DNA of 24,831 bases from JAEUOS01 sp040382235 (GCA_040382235.1 JBEIFV010000086.1:1-24831); one strand, 5' to 3'; positions 1-7,055 are shown, numbered from the stretch's first letter. Made by a program: numbers and translations. The notes: generated from the sequence alone by a model not told the origin.

Positions 1-1622
1 GTCAACCGTTCTGCTGCTGTGCCGAACCGCCCAGACATCGCCATGATAGTCGCAATGGAGGCGCCACCGACAAAGGCATTGCGCCCTTGCGCCGCAGGGG
101 CGTGAAGATCAAGCAGGAGGCGGTTCCAAACGGAATCTGCGTCGCCCGATAGCTTCATGAGCGGGGTGCCGCGGCCGTCCAAGTTCGCCTGCGCGCCATC
201 GCATTCATCCACAACTATTAGATCGAAAGTGCGAGCTAGGTATTCGAAGTGCCGTATCTGCACATCGCTGAAGAGTGGAGATACTTCGCGGTCAGTCGAT
301 AGAATGTGCCCCGCCCATACCGATGCATCGACGAGCGAGCGCTCCGAGCGCTGCCGACCACAAACCGATGCCAGAGCGCACTGGTGTTGACGGGTATTCG
401 ATGAGCCACCCTTGCTGGTTATGTTCTGTTCGACAAGTTGACATGGAGGGCGGTCGTGAGGAAATTCCACTTCCTCGTCGGATGCGAAAGCTGCAAGACT
501 ACAGTTGGTGGCGAAGAACTGTGCTGCGCCACGTGTGACCGCATAACCGCGGTTGTCCTGCGACAGCGCAGCGGCGAAGCTCGCGACGTGCTTGGAACGA
601 GCTCGGTCGCTTTGACCGAAGAGCAGTCCGGAACGAATATCATAGAGCGACAGGCGCTCGATGAAGCCTGTGGCCACTTCGATAGACGGGAACAGAAAGC
701 ACACTCGATAGTCTCGCTCGCTAGCCCAGGCAGCCAAAAGATAGAGCAACGTGGTTTTTCCTGCACCGGGCAGACCAATCAAATGTTTGACACCGATGAG
801 CTCCATCGCATCACGCTCCACTAGTCCGTCATTTGTGGCTTCGGTCAAGACAGCTGTGGACTCACCCGTTGCGCTGTAGAACCTTAGATACCAGCTGCGC
901 TCACCAGCATGTTGCCGTCCGGCGCGAATATCCATTTCATCGAAGCGATCGGCCACGGCAATGAGGTCAGACCATTTGACCAACCCAGGAGCACGCCCAT
1001 GGCGGGCTAAATCCATGATCGGCGGTTCCACTGGCGTAAAGCCTATGGGCTCAATTGTCGATTCGAAGCTTCGCCGCCCGTCGGCCACTCGCGCGGGAAG
1101 TTTGGGGTCATGACGCCTGCGCTGCGGTCGTTGGCGAAGCTCAAGAGGTGTCGTCAACGACGAGATCGCGACACGAACGTCGTCCGGCATGATGGAAGTC
1201 CACACGGCACGAATAGTGAACTGGCTATCGATCTCAAATCGCTGGGTGGTTCCTACGTCTTCGTCTTCTGCATACTTCGAAACGGATAAAGGACGCTCGG
1301 AACCGTCACTTGGCTCCGGGTCGTCATCCAAGACTCTAGTACGGGCAATCGATCGGCGCCGCTTTTCAAGGCGGCGATGCGTCTCGTTGTACTGGTCAAC
1401 CATCAAACGCAACTCGCGTTGGCTCCAAGGCGCAAGACCCGAGATGCGCAGATTTTGAATAGCGATAACGACATTTACAGGTAGGGTCGAGAGCAAAGAG
1501 TCGAAACCCGTCATAAGCGCTGGAAGGTCGCGTAGATGTTGACGCCCCAGAAGCTCGGTTGCGAGCAGGCAAAGGTAGTTCAGCGCATTTGCACCGCGAT
1601 AAGGCTGTAGACGTTCACGCAT
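1..1622 (-). CDS. DinG/XPD-type Fe-S helicase of a PIWI-RE island (C-terminus beyond left edge)
   Basis: This is an uninterrupted minus-strand frame of 540 codons, open at the left edge. The ATG at 1622 overlaps the upstream nuclease gene's TGA by 8 nt (ATGCGTGA), so the two are probably translationally coupled. The first ~280 residues match no family I know by motif and fit the position of the 'Z' domain of PIWI-RE island helicases. Walker A is GLPGAGKTT at 283-291, and Walker B is DECD at 472-475 after a hydrophobic strand (LIVV). Between them lie four cysteines, C374, C394, C415 and C421, where XPD/DinG helicases hold a 4Fe-4S cluster. A superfamily-2 helicase unwinding DNA for the partner nuclease and PIWI protein is the likely role. 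The motifs and the open frame are seen; membership of the PIWI-RE island is inferred from the neighbour. The second RecA domain, including helicase motifs V and VI, is outside the window. Confidence 0.8.
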   Translation of the reverse strand, partial: MRERLQPYRGANALNYLCLLATELLGRQHLRDLPALMTGFDSLLSTLPVNVVIAIQNLRISGLAPWSQRELRLMVDQYNETHRRLEKRRRSIARTRVLDDDPEPSDGSERPLSVSKYAEDEDVGTTQRFEIDSQFTIRAVWTSIMPDDVRVAISSLTTPLELRQRPQRRRHDPKLPARVADGRRSFESTIEPIGFTPVEPPIMDLARHGRAPGLVKWSDLIAVADRFDEMDIRAGRQHAGERSWYLRFYSATGESTAVLTEATNDGLVERDAMELIGVKHLIGLPGAGKTTLLYLLAAWASERDYRVCFLFPSIEVATGFIERLSLYDIRSGLLFGQSDRARSKHVASFAAALSQDNRGYAVTRGAAQFFATNCSLAAFASDEEVEFPHDRPPCQLVEQNITSKGGSSNTRQHQCALASVCGRQRSERSLVDASVWAGHILSTDREVSPLFSDVQIRHFEYLARTFDLIVVDECDGAQANLDGRGTPLMKLSGDADSVWNRLLLDLHAPAAQGRNAFVGGASIATIMAMSGRFGTAAERL

Positions 1623-3057
1623 CGCACAACTCACTAACAGCATCAGACATCGAGATTGCACGGATGGTTGAGTCTGCTAGGCAAGAACGCAACCGCTCCA
1701 CGTAGTTTGGTACCTTGCGCACAAGCCAGTCAGGGATGACCAGCAACTGCTTCTTGTAGTTCCGCAAACCGCCGGGACGGCGGCGTAGCCGCTCTCCGAG
1801 CAGCTCAGGGCTGCTGTAGGCCTTAAGGTCGATGCCTACGTCACTGCCCTCGCCCAAGTCCAAATCGACTTGATCCCGGTTGGGGTAAATTCGAACAACA
1901 AGCCCCGAGGCAGTGAGAAGGGCCGCCAATCGAATCTCGTCAATGCCAGGCTCTAGCCAGTATTTGCGCAGCGACCGGTTTAGGCGCATTAGGTCATTGG
2001 CAGGGAGTTCGCGACCCAACTTCACGCTGTGTACTGCCGCGCACGCCGCCGTCGTGCAGTAAAGACCACCAGCGCGCTGGGCCATGACGTTATTGCAGTG
2101 CGCGCACAGCGTCACCGTTCCACCTGGCACCAACGAACCTGGCAGTTGCTCATAGAACTGCTGCTCAACACAAGCCCAGACTGCTGCTGGCAACTCGGTC
2201 ATGAACTTCAGCAGTTGCTTGCGTGTAACGACGGGATTGCGGACAACAAAGGTGCGCACGGCCGTGTAAAACTCGTCGGCATCTTTAGTCGAATGCTTGG
2301 AGAGGCTATCTTGGAAGGCAGCAAAGACTTGCTCTTCAAGCAAGCTCGTCATGCCGCCGTAGCCTGCAGACATCTCCTCTGCCTCCAACGTCGGCATGCG
2401 GTCCTCGGTGTCGATCAGGCGCACGGCGTTGAGACCAGCTTCCTTGACGGCGGAGATAGGCAGCCACTCGCCCAATGGTTGCATGCAATGCGCAAGTAAT
2501 TCGTGAATCTCTGCACCAACGTCAGGAAGACCAAGCGACAGACGCGCCCTAGACACAAGGGCCATGGCCCTTCTGTCCTCATCTCCTAGGCCCGATACGC
2601 CACCCCAGTAGCGGTCGACACCAGACACCATCGTTGCCCCCCCACCCATGAATACCTGCTTGGCCTGCCTGATAACAAGGGCCGCAAGGCTCTGTGGAAG
2701 CAGCTTCAACCGGTCAGCAGGGGCGGGGCTAGGAGCCTCCTGCTCAGGGGACGGGATTACCGGAACTAGAAAAGGAGGGAGATTGAGCAGAGAACTGGGC
2801 TGGGTAGAAGCAGCGCGCATCTCTGCAAGCATCACCTCGATCTTTTCGATGAGGAGCCGTGGCATCGTCCGGTAATCACTGGAATCTGCGGGCATCCGAT
2901 AGGTCTTGAGTGCCCGAGGCTCCACCCCGACGCGTACCGCGAACATATCCCAAGTAAGCCGCGATGTAGCTGTGCTGAGCGCACGCTTGGCTGCCGATAG
3001 GAACGCCTTCTGATCAATCTTGGCATCTGATAAGGTTTGAAAGCGCTCTTGTTTCAT
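1615..3057 (-). CDS. Restriction-endonuclease-fold protein of a PIWI-RE three-gene island (pPIWI_RE Y/REase type)
   Basis: The protein has 480 residues. Residues ~32-58 look like a helix-turn-helix (TWDMFAVRVGVEPRALKTY). A proline-rich linker spans ~90-115, followed by a helical middle region. A zinc ribbon is formed by C318, C321, C334 and C339. The C-terminal nuclease core has the strand VVRIYP, acidic residues D398, D400 and D406, and the D410-L-K412 motif followed by AYSSPELL. This layout matches the restriction-endonuclease component of the bacterial PIWI-RE islands predicted by comparative genomics, where it accompanies a DinG-like helicase and an Argonaute-like PIWI-RE protein. The role would be DNA cleavage in defence against plasmids or phage. 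The ATG at 3057 is the first start after the promoter; the Shine-Dalgarno is weak. The HTH-like segment makes self-regulation through the upstream palindromes plausible. I recognised the family by motif pattern and have not run a profile search. Confidence 0.8.
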   Translation of the reverse strand: MKQERFQTLSDAKIDQKAFLSAAKRALSTATSRLTWDMFAVRVGVEPRALKTYRMPADSSDYRTMPRLLIEKIEVMLAEMRAASTQPSSLLNLPPFLVPVIPSPEQEAPSPAPADRLKLLPQSLAALVIRQAKQVFMGGGATMVSGVDRYWGGVSGLGDEDRRAMALVSRARLSLGLPDVGAEIHELLAHCMQPLGEWLPISAVKEAGLNAVRLIDTEDRMPTLEAEEMSAGYGGMTSLLEEQVFAAFQDSLSKHSTKDADEFYTAVRTFVVRNPVVTRKQLLKFMTELPAAVWACVEQQFYEQLPGSLVPGGTVTLCAHCNNVMAQRAGGLYCTTAACAAVHSVKLGRELPANDLMRLNRSLRKYWLEPGIDEIRLAALLTASGLVVRIYPNRDQVDLDLGEGSDVGIDLKAYSSPELLGERLRRRPGGLRNYKKQLLVIPDWLVRKVPNYVERLRSCLADSTIRAISMSDAVSELCDA

Positions 3058-3087
3058 AATTTAGTTCCGGATTAAACTCCAAATTAA

Positions 3088-3100
3088 TACGCAAAGCGTA
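3088..3100. promoter_or_regulatory. Operator-like palindrome, proximal copy
   Basis: This is a second exact copy of TACGCAAAGCGTA in the same orientation, lying at about +1 to +13 of the predicted transcript. Centre-to-centre distance to the distal copy is 42 bp, about four helical turns, so both sites face the same side of the DNA. That arrangement is typical for cooperative repressor binding. Confidence 0.6.
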
Positions 3101-3107
3101 CCATAAA

Positions 3108-3136
3108 TATATAATTATTGCAAAACTAGTACGCAA
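3108..3136 (-). promoter_or_regulatory. Sigma70-like promoter of the PIWI-RE island genes
   Basis: Read on the minus strand, a -35 box TTGCGT (3136-3131) is followed by a 17-nt spacer and a -10 box TATATA (3113-3108). This places the transcription start near 3100, about 43 nt before the nuclease ATG. The segment is far more AT-rich than its surroundings. The -35 box lies inside the distal palindrome. Confidence 0.6.
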
Positions 3137-3142
3137 AGCGTA
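3130..3142. promoter_or_regulatory. Operator-like palindrome, distal copy
   Basis: TACGCAAAGCGTA is a 5-3-5 inverted repeat (TACGC/GCGTA around AAA). It covers the -35 box of the island promoter, and a protein bound here would exclude RNA polymerase. It is identical to the copy at 3088-3100. Confidence 0.6.
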
Positions 3143-3207
3143 TACAAAATGTCTTTGGCGAATTGCATCTTGAAGACAAAACGTGTTCGATTGGTAGTAT
3201 TGCTTTA

Positions 3208-3681
3208 TCAACGGTTGCTTTGGCCCGCACTGTCGAGCGCCGTTGCGATTGGGCTACGATGCATCGAATCGATCAACCCTGTGATCGCCTGATCGTGCGA
3301 ATCGACCTTGCGCTCCAAGCGCTTCATCTTCGAAGCCAATTCCTTGTTACCAGTGACCAGGTTGCGCAGTTCGATGAATGTGCGCACCACCGGCACGCTG
3401 ACTTCGGTTGCACGCGGGCTGCACAAGATCGCGGCCGCCCTGATCGCGCCGTGTTCGGTGAAAGCCAGCGGCAGGTACTTGCGATGTTGACCACAACTGT
3501 TCTTTAAGGTCACAAATTGTGAACTTAAAGCGGCCGACTCGGCATCGTTCAACAGGAACATGAAATCCAGTGGGTAGCGTGCCAGGTTACGGCGCACCTG
3601 CTGATTGAACGCCTTCGTCACAACTCCATAGAACGCCGCCAGAGCTGTATCGAGCAGCTCACGCTTGCTGGACGCGTTCAA
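3208..3681 (-). CDS. ORF6N-domain protein, N-terminally degraded (possible pseudogene)
   Basis: The frame matches the ORF6N family of phage and mobile-element DNA-binding proteins from about residue 10: LAAFYGV, then NQQVRRN, YPLDFMF and SQFVTLK, then YLPLAFTEHGA. A helical tail at ~105-140 (RTFIELRNL, KELASKMKRLERKVDSHDQ) looks coiled-coil. The usual start of the domain, an I-R-G-x-x-V-M-L-D strand pair, is missing and replaced by unrelated sequence. The frame continues upstream to a stop at about 3750 without an ATG, leaving only a TTG at 3681. I read it as a decayed prophage or mobile-element gene that may no longer be made. No partner phage genes are visible. Confidence 0.6.
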   Translation of the reverse strand: MNASSKRELLDTALAAFYGVVTKAFNQQVRRNLARYPLDFMFLLNDAESAALSSQFVTLKNSCGQHRKYLPLAFTEHGAIRAAAILCSPRATEVSVPVVRTFIELRNLVTGNKELASKMKRLERKVDSHDQAITGLIDSMHRSPIATALDSAGQSNR

Positions 3682-3929
3682 GTTACGGCGTGCAATCTCT
3701 TCGTTCGACAGCGGTACGGTTTCAGGCTTGGCACTCGTTGCCGCTCGCCCTCAGCGCCCCGCTTGCGCAAGCACGGTACCTCTCATTTCCATGACGAAGC
3801 GCCGCCTCGGCGTTGGCGGTTGGATGATGCGCTCCGCAGGTCGGGAGCGAAGTTGATTCCGACTGAGTATGTGAGGGACAATGCGACATTCTGCGTGTCG
3901 CGCCCCCTTCTTACCAGCCAGAGGTAACC
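3682..3929. other. Intergenic stretch without a supported gene
   Basis: These 248 bases separate the ORF6N remnant from the antitoxin. Minus-strand codons directly upstream of the ORF6N frame (S-A-K-P-E-T-V-P-L) could be leftover N-terminal coding sequence, cut off by a TGA near 3750. Otherwise I see no gene, repeat or hairpin of note. Confidence 0.4.
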
Positions 3930-4196
3930 ATGAGTGCCATCGTCATCGAGCATGTAGACGTCAACGACCTGCCCGATGCTTGGCGTGTGCGGCTACCCGT
4001 CCCTGCCGCTGAATGGGTGACGGTGCGCATCGAGGAGGAATCCGGACGGCCTCCTGCCGAGGCACAACACGGCGGCGCGATCGACCTCCTGTTCGGCATG
4101 TGGCGTGACCGCGAAGACATGGCCGATGTTGAGGCTTATGTTCGCAAACTGCGCACACCCCGCTACAACCGCGACGGTACGCGCAACAACGGCTAG
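3930..4196 (+). CDS. VapB-like type II antitoxin (toxin partner is broken)
   Basis: This 88-residue protein starts at an ATG preceded by AGAGGT (3920-3925), a good ribosome site 4 nt away. The N-terminal half (IVIEHVDVNDLPDAWR, VTVRIEEE) forms short strands like those of small DNA-binding antitoxins. The second half, with LFGMWRDREDMADVEAYVRKLR, is the segment typical of antitoxins encoded in front of PIN-domain VapC toxins. The role would be binding and neutralising the toxin and repressing its own operon. Seven bases downstream a vapC frame begins but is destroyed, so the antitoxin appears to be an orphan. The family call is by motif memory; the exact antitoxin class is not certain. Confidence 0.7.
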   Translation: MSAIVIEHVDVNDLPDAWRVRLPVPAAEWVTVRIEEESGRPPAEAQHGGAIDLLFGMWRDREDMADVEAYVRKLRTPRYNRDGTRNNG

Positions 4197-4202
4197 CCTG
4201 CG

Positions 4203-4337
4203 ATGCTCATCGACTCGGATGTCCGGGCGTAGCTGACACGCGGGCACCCGGGTGCGTCGGCGCGCTTGAGGCAATTGCCTGTTTGGCGCATCAGCGCGGT
4301 TACCTACATTGAACTGGCGCAATCGGGCACGAATTGA
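4203..4337 (+). pseudogene. vapC remnant (PIN-domain toxin), stop codon and truncation
   Basis: The frame starts MLIDSDV, the canonical first strand of a PIN nuclease with its first metal-binding Asp. It hits an in-frame TAG at 4230-4232, resumes as LTRGHPGASARL, and reaches ISAVTYIELAQ, the PIN helix carrying the conserved Glu. A TGA at 4335-4337 then ends it. An intact VapC would be about 130 residues; here at most 44 codons survive and the C-terminal catalytic Asp residues are gone. Position directly after the antitoxin supports the assignment. Confidence 0.75.
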
Positions 4338-4400
4338 ATTCCGGGTGGGGCAAGAGCACCGCATATGCATAGCCCTTCGAAAGTCGGATTTGCATAGCCG

Positions 4401-4559
4401 ACATCACAAGGTACGCGCCACTTTGCCAGGTGGATGCGCAAGACCGAGTTGAACAATGCTGCCTTGTGCGGCGCGGTCGAAAAGATGGCGCACGGCCTGA
4501 TCGACGCCGATCTTGGCGGCGGCGTGGTGCAAAAGCGTGTCGGCATGGTCGGCACTTGA
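4401..4559 (+). pseudogene. HigB/RelE-like toxin remnant (both ends lost)
   Basis: In this frame the sequence reads TRHFARWMRKTELNNAALC, then AVEKMAHGLIDADLGGGVV and QKRV. This is the central, most conserved part of RelE/HigB-type mRNA-interferase toxins (the family with the G-L-I-D-A-D-L-G-G-G signature). Upstream an in-frame TAG blocks it, and downstream a TGA at 4557-4559 cuts it before the usual G-K-S-G-G-x-R-T segment. About half of a ~110-residue toxin remains and no adjacent antitoxin is seen. Confidence 0.7.
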
Positions 4560-4623
4560 GTGCCCTCTTTGCGTATCATTGTGAAACGGAACCTTCCTCC
4601 GATCCCGAAACCAGGAGCGCCCG

Positions 4624-5064
4624 ATGAACATTCGCCCATTCGCCGTGAGCCGCAGTGTCGTCAACAATACCTTCGGATTTCTTGTTCTCGCCGCTTTTTT
4701 GTGGGGTCTCAGCAATTTCAATGCGGAACCTGACGTGCCGCAGGTAGGTGTGGCCGAGTTGACAACCCTGCGCGCAGGAGGCAATGCGCCGGTGATCATC
4801 GATGTGCGCGGCCCGAAATCCTGGGGCGAAGGACATATCGACAGTGCGCGCCACATCCCGCTTGATGAGCTCGATGCGCGTGCCAAGGAGTTGCCCGCCG
4901 ACAAATCGCAGCGGGTGGTTGTGTATTGCGGCGAGGGCAGCAATCTCGGGCCTGCGGGCACGGCGAAGCTGCAGTCTATGGGCTATACCAATGTCGCCAA
5001 TCTGGCGGGCGGCATCGAAGCCTGGCGTGCAGCGGGCCAGAAGGTGGTAGCCGGCAACTCGTGA
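4624..5064 (+). CDS. Membrane-anchored rhodanese-domain protein
   Basis: The protein has 146 residues. It starts at ATG 4624 after AGGAG (about 7 nt upstream). A single hydrophobic segment at ~17-30 (FGFLVLAAFLWGL) anchors it in the inner membrane. A single rhodanese domain follows: VIIDVRG at 57-63, GHIDSARHIP at 70-79 and the active-site loop VVYCGEGSN with catalytic Cys102, ending in NLAGGIEAW. Such proteins transfer sulfane sulfur or act in redox and sulfur trafficking; the acceptor here is unknown. It is the first intact housekeeping-type gene to the right of the accessory region. It lies about 100 bp upstream of the lipoprotein gene on the same strand. Confidence 0.85.
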   Translation: MNIRPFAVSRSVVNNTFGFLVLAAFLWGLSNFNAEPDVPQVGVAELTTLRAGGNAPVIIDVRGPKSWGEGHIDSARHIPLDELDARAKELPADKSQRVVVYCGEGSNLGPAGTAKLQSMGYTNVANLAGGIEAWRAAGQKVVAGNS

Positions 5065-5168
5065 GCCGGTCGACCTCGATCACGCCGCAGCCAATTTGGG
5101 CCAGAATCTTTTCCCGTCCATGAGTTATCGGCAGATAGTGGCGGATTTACGCTGAATATCCGGCCATC

Positions 5169-5852
5169 TTGACTCAACGCCGTCATCCACGAAGCACGCT
5201 TCTCCTCGCGGCATTGGCATGCGTGATCTCGCTCTCCGGCTGCGATGCGCTGCGCCCCTTCGAGCAGGTCTGCGAGCGCAAGCTTGAAGCGGCGAGTTTC
5301 CGCGTGATCGCAGCGCCAACGCAGCATGAGCTGGACCTCACGCAAAGCGCGGCGCAGTTGGGCACCCGCGGCGCCGCTGCCGCCGGCCGCCTGATCCTGG
5401 GCATCACCAGCGCGCAGATGAAAAGCTCGGTTTCCGCCGGCGGCAATGCGCTCACCGCACCATTCTCGCGGCGCTATTGTGTGCGTCCCCAGGTTGAAGT
5501 AACGCTGGCGGTCGAGCCGCTCAAGGTGGCGATCGCCCGCGAACATGCGCCCGGCAGCTGCGAACATGCGCTCACGCTCAGCCATGAGATGAAGCATGTA
5601 TTGGTTTACGAGCGCTACTTGGCCGAGCTTGTCACCGAGGTCGAGGCCGCGCTCAAGGCCCAGGTCGGCGAGCGGGTGCGGCACTTCGCCAGCCGCGCCG
5701 ATGGTGAGCGCGAATTGCCGATGTTGATTGAGCAGAGCGTCAAACCCTTGATCGAAGCCGGCATGCGGCAGGCACAGCAGCGGCAGGCCGCGGTCGACAC
5801 GCCTGACGAATACGCGCGCCTGGATGCGCTGCAGGCGCGCTGCCTGCGCTAG
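5169..5852 (+). CDS. Predicted lipoprotein with HExxH metallopeptidase-like motif
   Basis: This protein of 227 residues has a signal peptide with a lipobox (L-S-G-C, Cys25), predicting an outer- or inner-membrane lipoprotein facing the periplasm. Residues 139-143 read H-E-M-K-H, an HExxH zinc-protease signature set in a helix (LSHEMKHVLVYERYL) as in DUF922-like predicted proteases. Cys104 and Cys131 could form a disulfide. The start is a TTG at 5169: the frame is closed by a TAG at 5136-5138, no ATG or GTG lies between, and the signal peptide needs this N-terminus. The Shine-Dalgarno is poor. It converges with the amidohydrolase gene (6-bp gap). Proteolytic activity is inference; no third zinc ligand is assigned. 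Confidence 0.7.
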   Translation: MTQRRHPRSTLLLAALACVISLSGCDALRPFEQVCERKLEAASFRVIAAPTQHELDLTQSAAQLGTRGAAAAGRLILGITSAQMKSSVSAGGNALTAPFSRRYCVRPQVEVTLAVEPLKVAIAREHAPGSCEHALTLSHEMKHVLVYERYLAELVTEVEAALKAQVGERVRHFASRADGERELPMLIEQSVKPLIEAGMRQAQQRQAAVDTPDEYARLDALQARCLR

Positions 5853-5858
5853 CCACGT

Positions 5859-7055
5859 TCAGGCGCGCGGCGCCTTGAGCCAGGCCTCGGCCAGCCGCAC
5901 CCAGTAGGTGGCACCCAGGGGAATCAGTTCGTCATTGAAATCGTAGTTCGGGTTGTGCAACATGCATGGCCCCAAGCCGTGACCGGCGGCACGGTGGGTG
6001 CCATCGCCGTTGCCGATGAAGCAGTAACAGCCTGGCTTGGCCTGCAACATGTAGGCGAAGTCTTCGGCGCCCATGGTCGGCTCCTGCGCCAGCACGTTCT
6101 CCGCGCCGACCACGCTTGCCATCACGCTGTGGGCGAAGGCGGTCTCGGCAGCATGGTTGATGGTTGGCGGGTAATTGCGGTGGAATTCGAATTCGCAGGT
6201 CGCCCCGAAGGCGGCTGCGGTGTGTTCGGAAATCTCGCGCATGCGCCGCTCGATCAGGTCCAGCGTCTCGACGGTGAACGTACGCACCGTGCCGCGCAGC
6301 TCCGCCGAATCAGGCACCACGTTGGTGGCTTCACCGGCATGAATCATCGTCACCGAGATCACGCCGGCATCGACCGGTTTCTTGTTGCGCGAGATGATGG
6401 TCTGGAACGCCTGCACCATCTGGCAGGCTACCGGCACCGGGTCGATACCGTTGTGCGGCAGGGCGGCGTGACTACCCTTGCCGTGGATGGTGATGCGGAA
6501 TTCGTTGGACGATGCCATCACCGGGCCGGTCGAGACGGCGAACTTGCCGACTTCCATGCCGGGCCAGTTGTGCATGCCGAACACCGCTTCCATCGGGAAC
6601 TTGTCGAACAGGCCGTCCTTGATCATTTCGCGCGCGCCACCGCCGCCTTCTTCGGCCGGCTGGAAAATCAGGAACACCGTGCCGTCAAAGTCGCGCACCT
6701 TGGCGAAATGCCTTGCGGCGGCCAGCAGCATCGAAATATGCCCATCGTGGCCGCAGGCATGCATGCGCCCTGCGTGCTTTGACGCGTGCTCGAAGGTGTT
6801 GTGCTCAGTCATCGGCAAGGCGTCGATGTCGGCACGCAGGCCCACCGCACGCGCGCTGTTGCCGCTTTTCACGATGCCGACAACGCCGGTGCCCCCTAAG
6901 CCCCGGTGGATCGGAATGCCCCATTCGGTGAGCTTGGCCGCAATCACATCCGCGGTGCGCTTTTCTTGAAAGCACAGTTCCGGATGGGCATGGATGTCAC
7001 GCCGCACCGCCTGGATTTCGGCGGCGGTACCAATGATGGAATCGATGATGTTCAT
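5859..7055 (-). CDS. M20-family amidohydrolase (hippurate hydrolase / N-acyl amino acid deacylase type)
   Basis: The protein has 398 residues. The start is set at ATG 7055 (MNIIDSI) because the frame upstream has no family similarity. The N-terminal HAHPELCFQE (22-31) is the family hallmark. Metal-site residues are in HACGHDGH (99-106, with Cys101, His103 and Asp104) and PAEEGGGG (Glu135 and Glu136 follow FQP). The lid/dimerisation domain (~185-300) contains GKGSHAALPHNGIDPV, and MGAEDFAYML near the C-terminus gives the last metal ligand. Family members remove acyl groups from amino-acid nitrogen (hippurate, N-acetyl amino acids, IAA conjugates) with Mn/Zn/Ni in the cytoplasm; the substrate cannot be told. 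It is transcribed toward the lipoprotein gene, 70 bp after ybbA on the same strand. Confidence 0.92.
   Translation of the reverse strand: MNIIDSIIGTAAEIQAVRRDIHAHPELCFQEKRTADVIAAKLTEWGIPIHRGLGGTGVVGIVKSGNSARAVGLRADIDALPMTEHNTFEHASKHAGRMHACGHDGHISMLLAAARHFAKVRDFDGTVFLIFQPAEEGGGGAREMIKDGLFDKFPMEAVFGMHNWPGMEVGKFAVSTGPVMASSNEFRITIHGKGSHAALPHNGIDPVPVACQMVQAFQTIISRNKKPVDAGVISVTMIHAGEATNVVPDSAELRGTVRTFTVETLDLIERRMREISEHTAAAFGATCEFEFHRNYPPTINHAAETAFAHSVMASVVGAENVLAQEPTMGAEDFAYMLQAKPGCYCFIGNGDGTHRAAGHGLGPCMLHNPNYDFNDELIPLGATYWVRLAEAWLKAPRA

Noticed and set aside
438..824. 128-codon plus-strand and 119-codon minus-strand frames in the first kilobase
   Set aside because: They overlap the open helicase frame, which carries Walker A/B and continues to the window edge; these are shadows.
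1..3057. Tn7-like TniB/TniQ transposition genes
   Set aside because: An ATPase followed by a zinc-ribbon protein suggested it at first, but the Fe-S cysteines in the ATPase and the D-x-K nuclease core fit a PIWI-RE island far better; no transposase or terminal repeats are seen.
3014..3211. 65-codon minus-strand frame spanning the island promoter
   Set aside because: Its repeated Y-A-L-R comes from the twin palindromes, it overlaps the nuclease start in another frame, and has no ribosome site.
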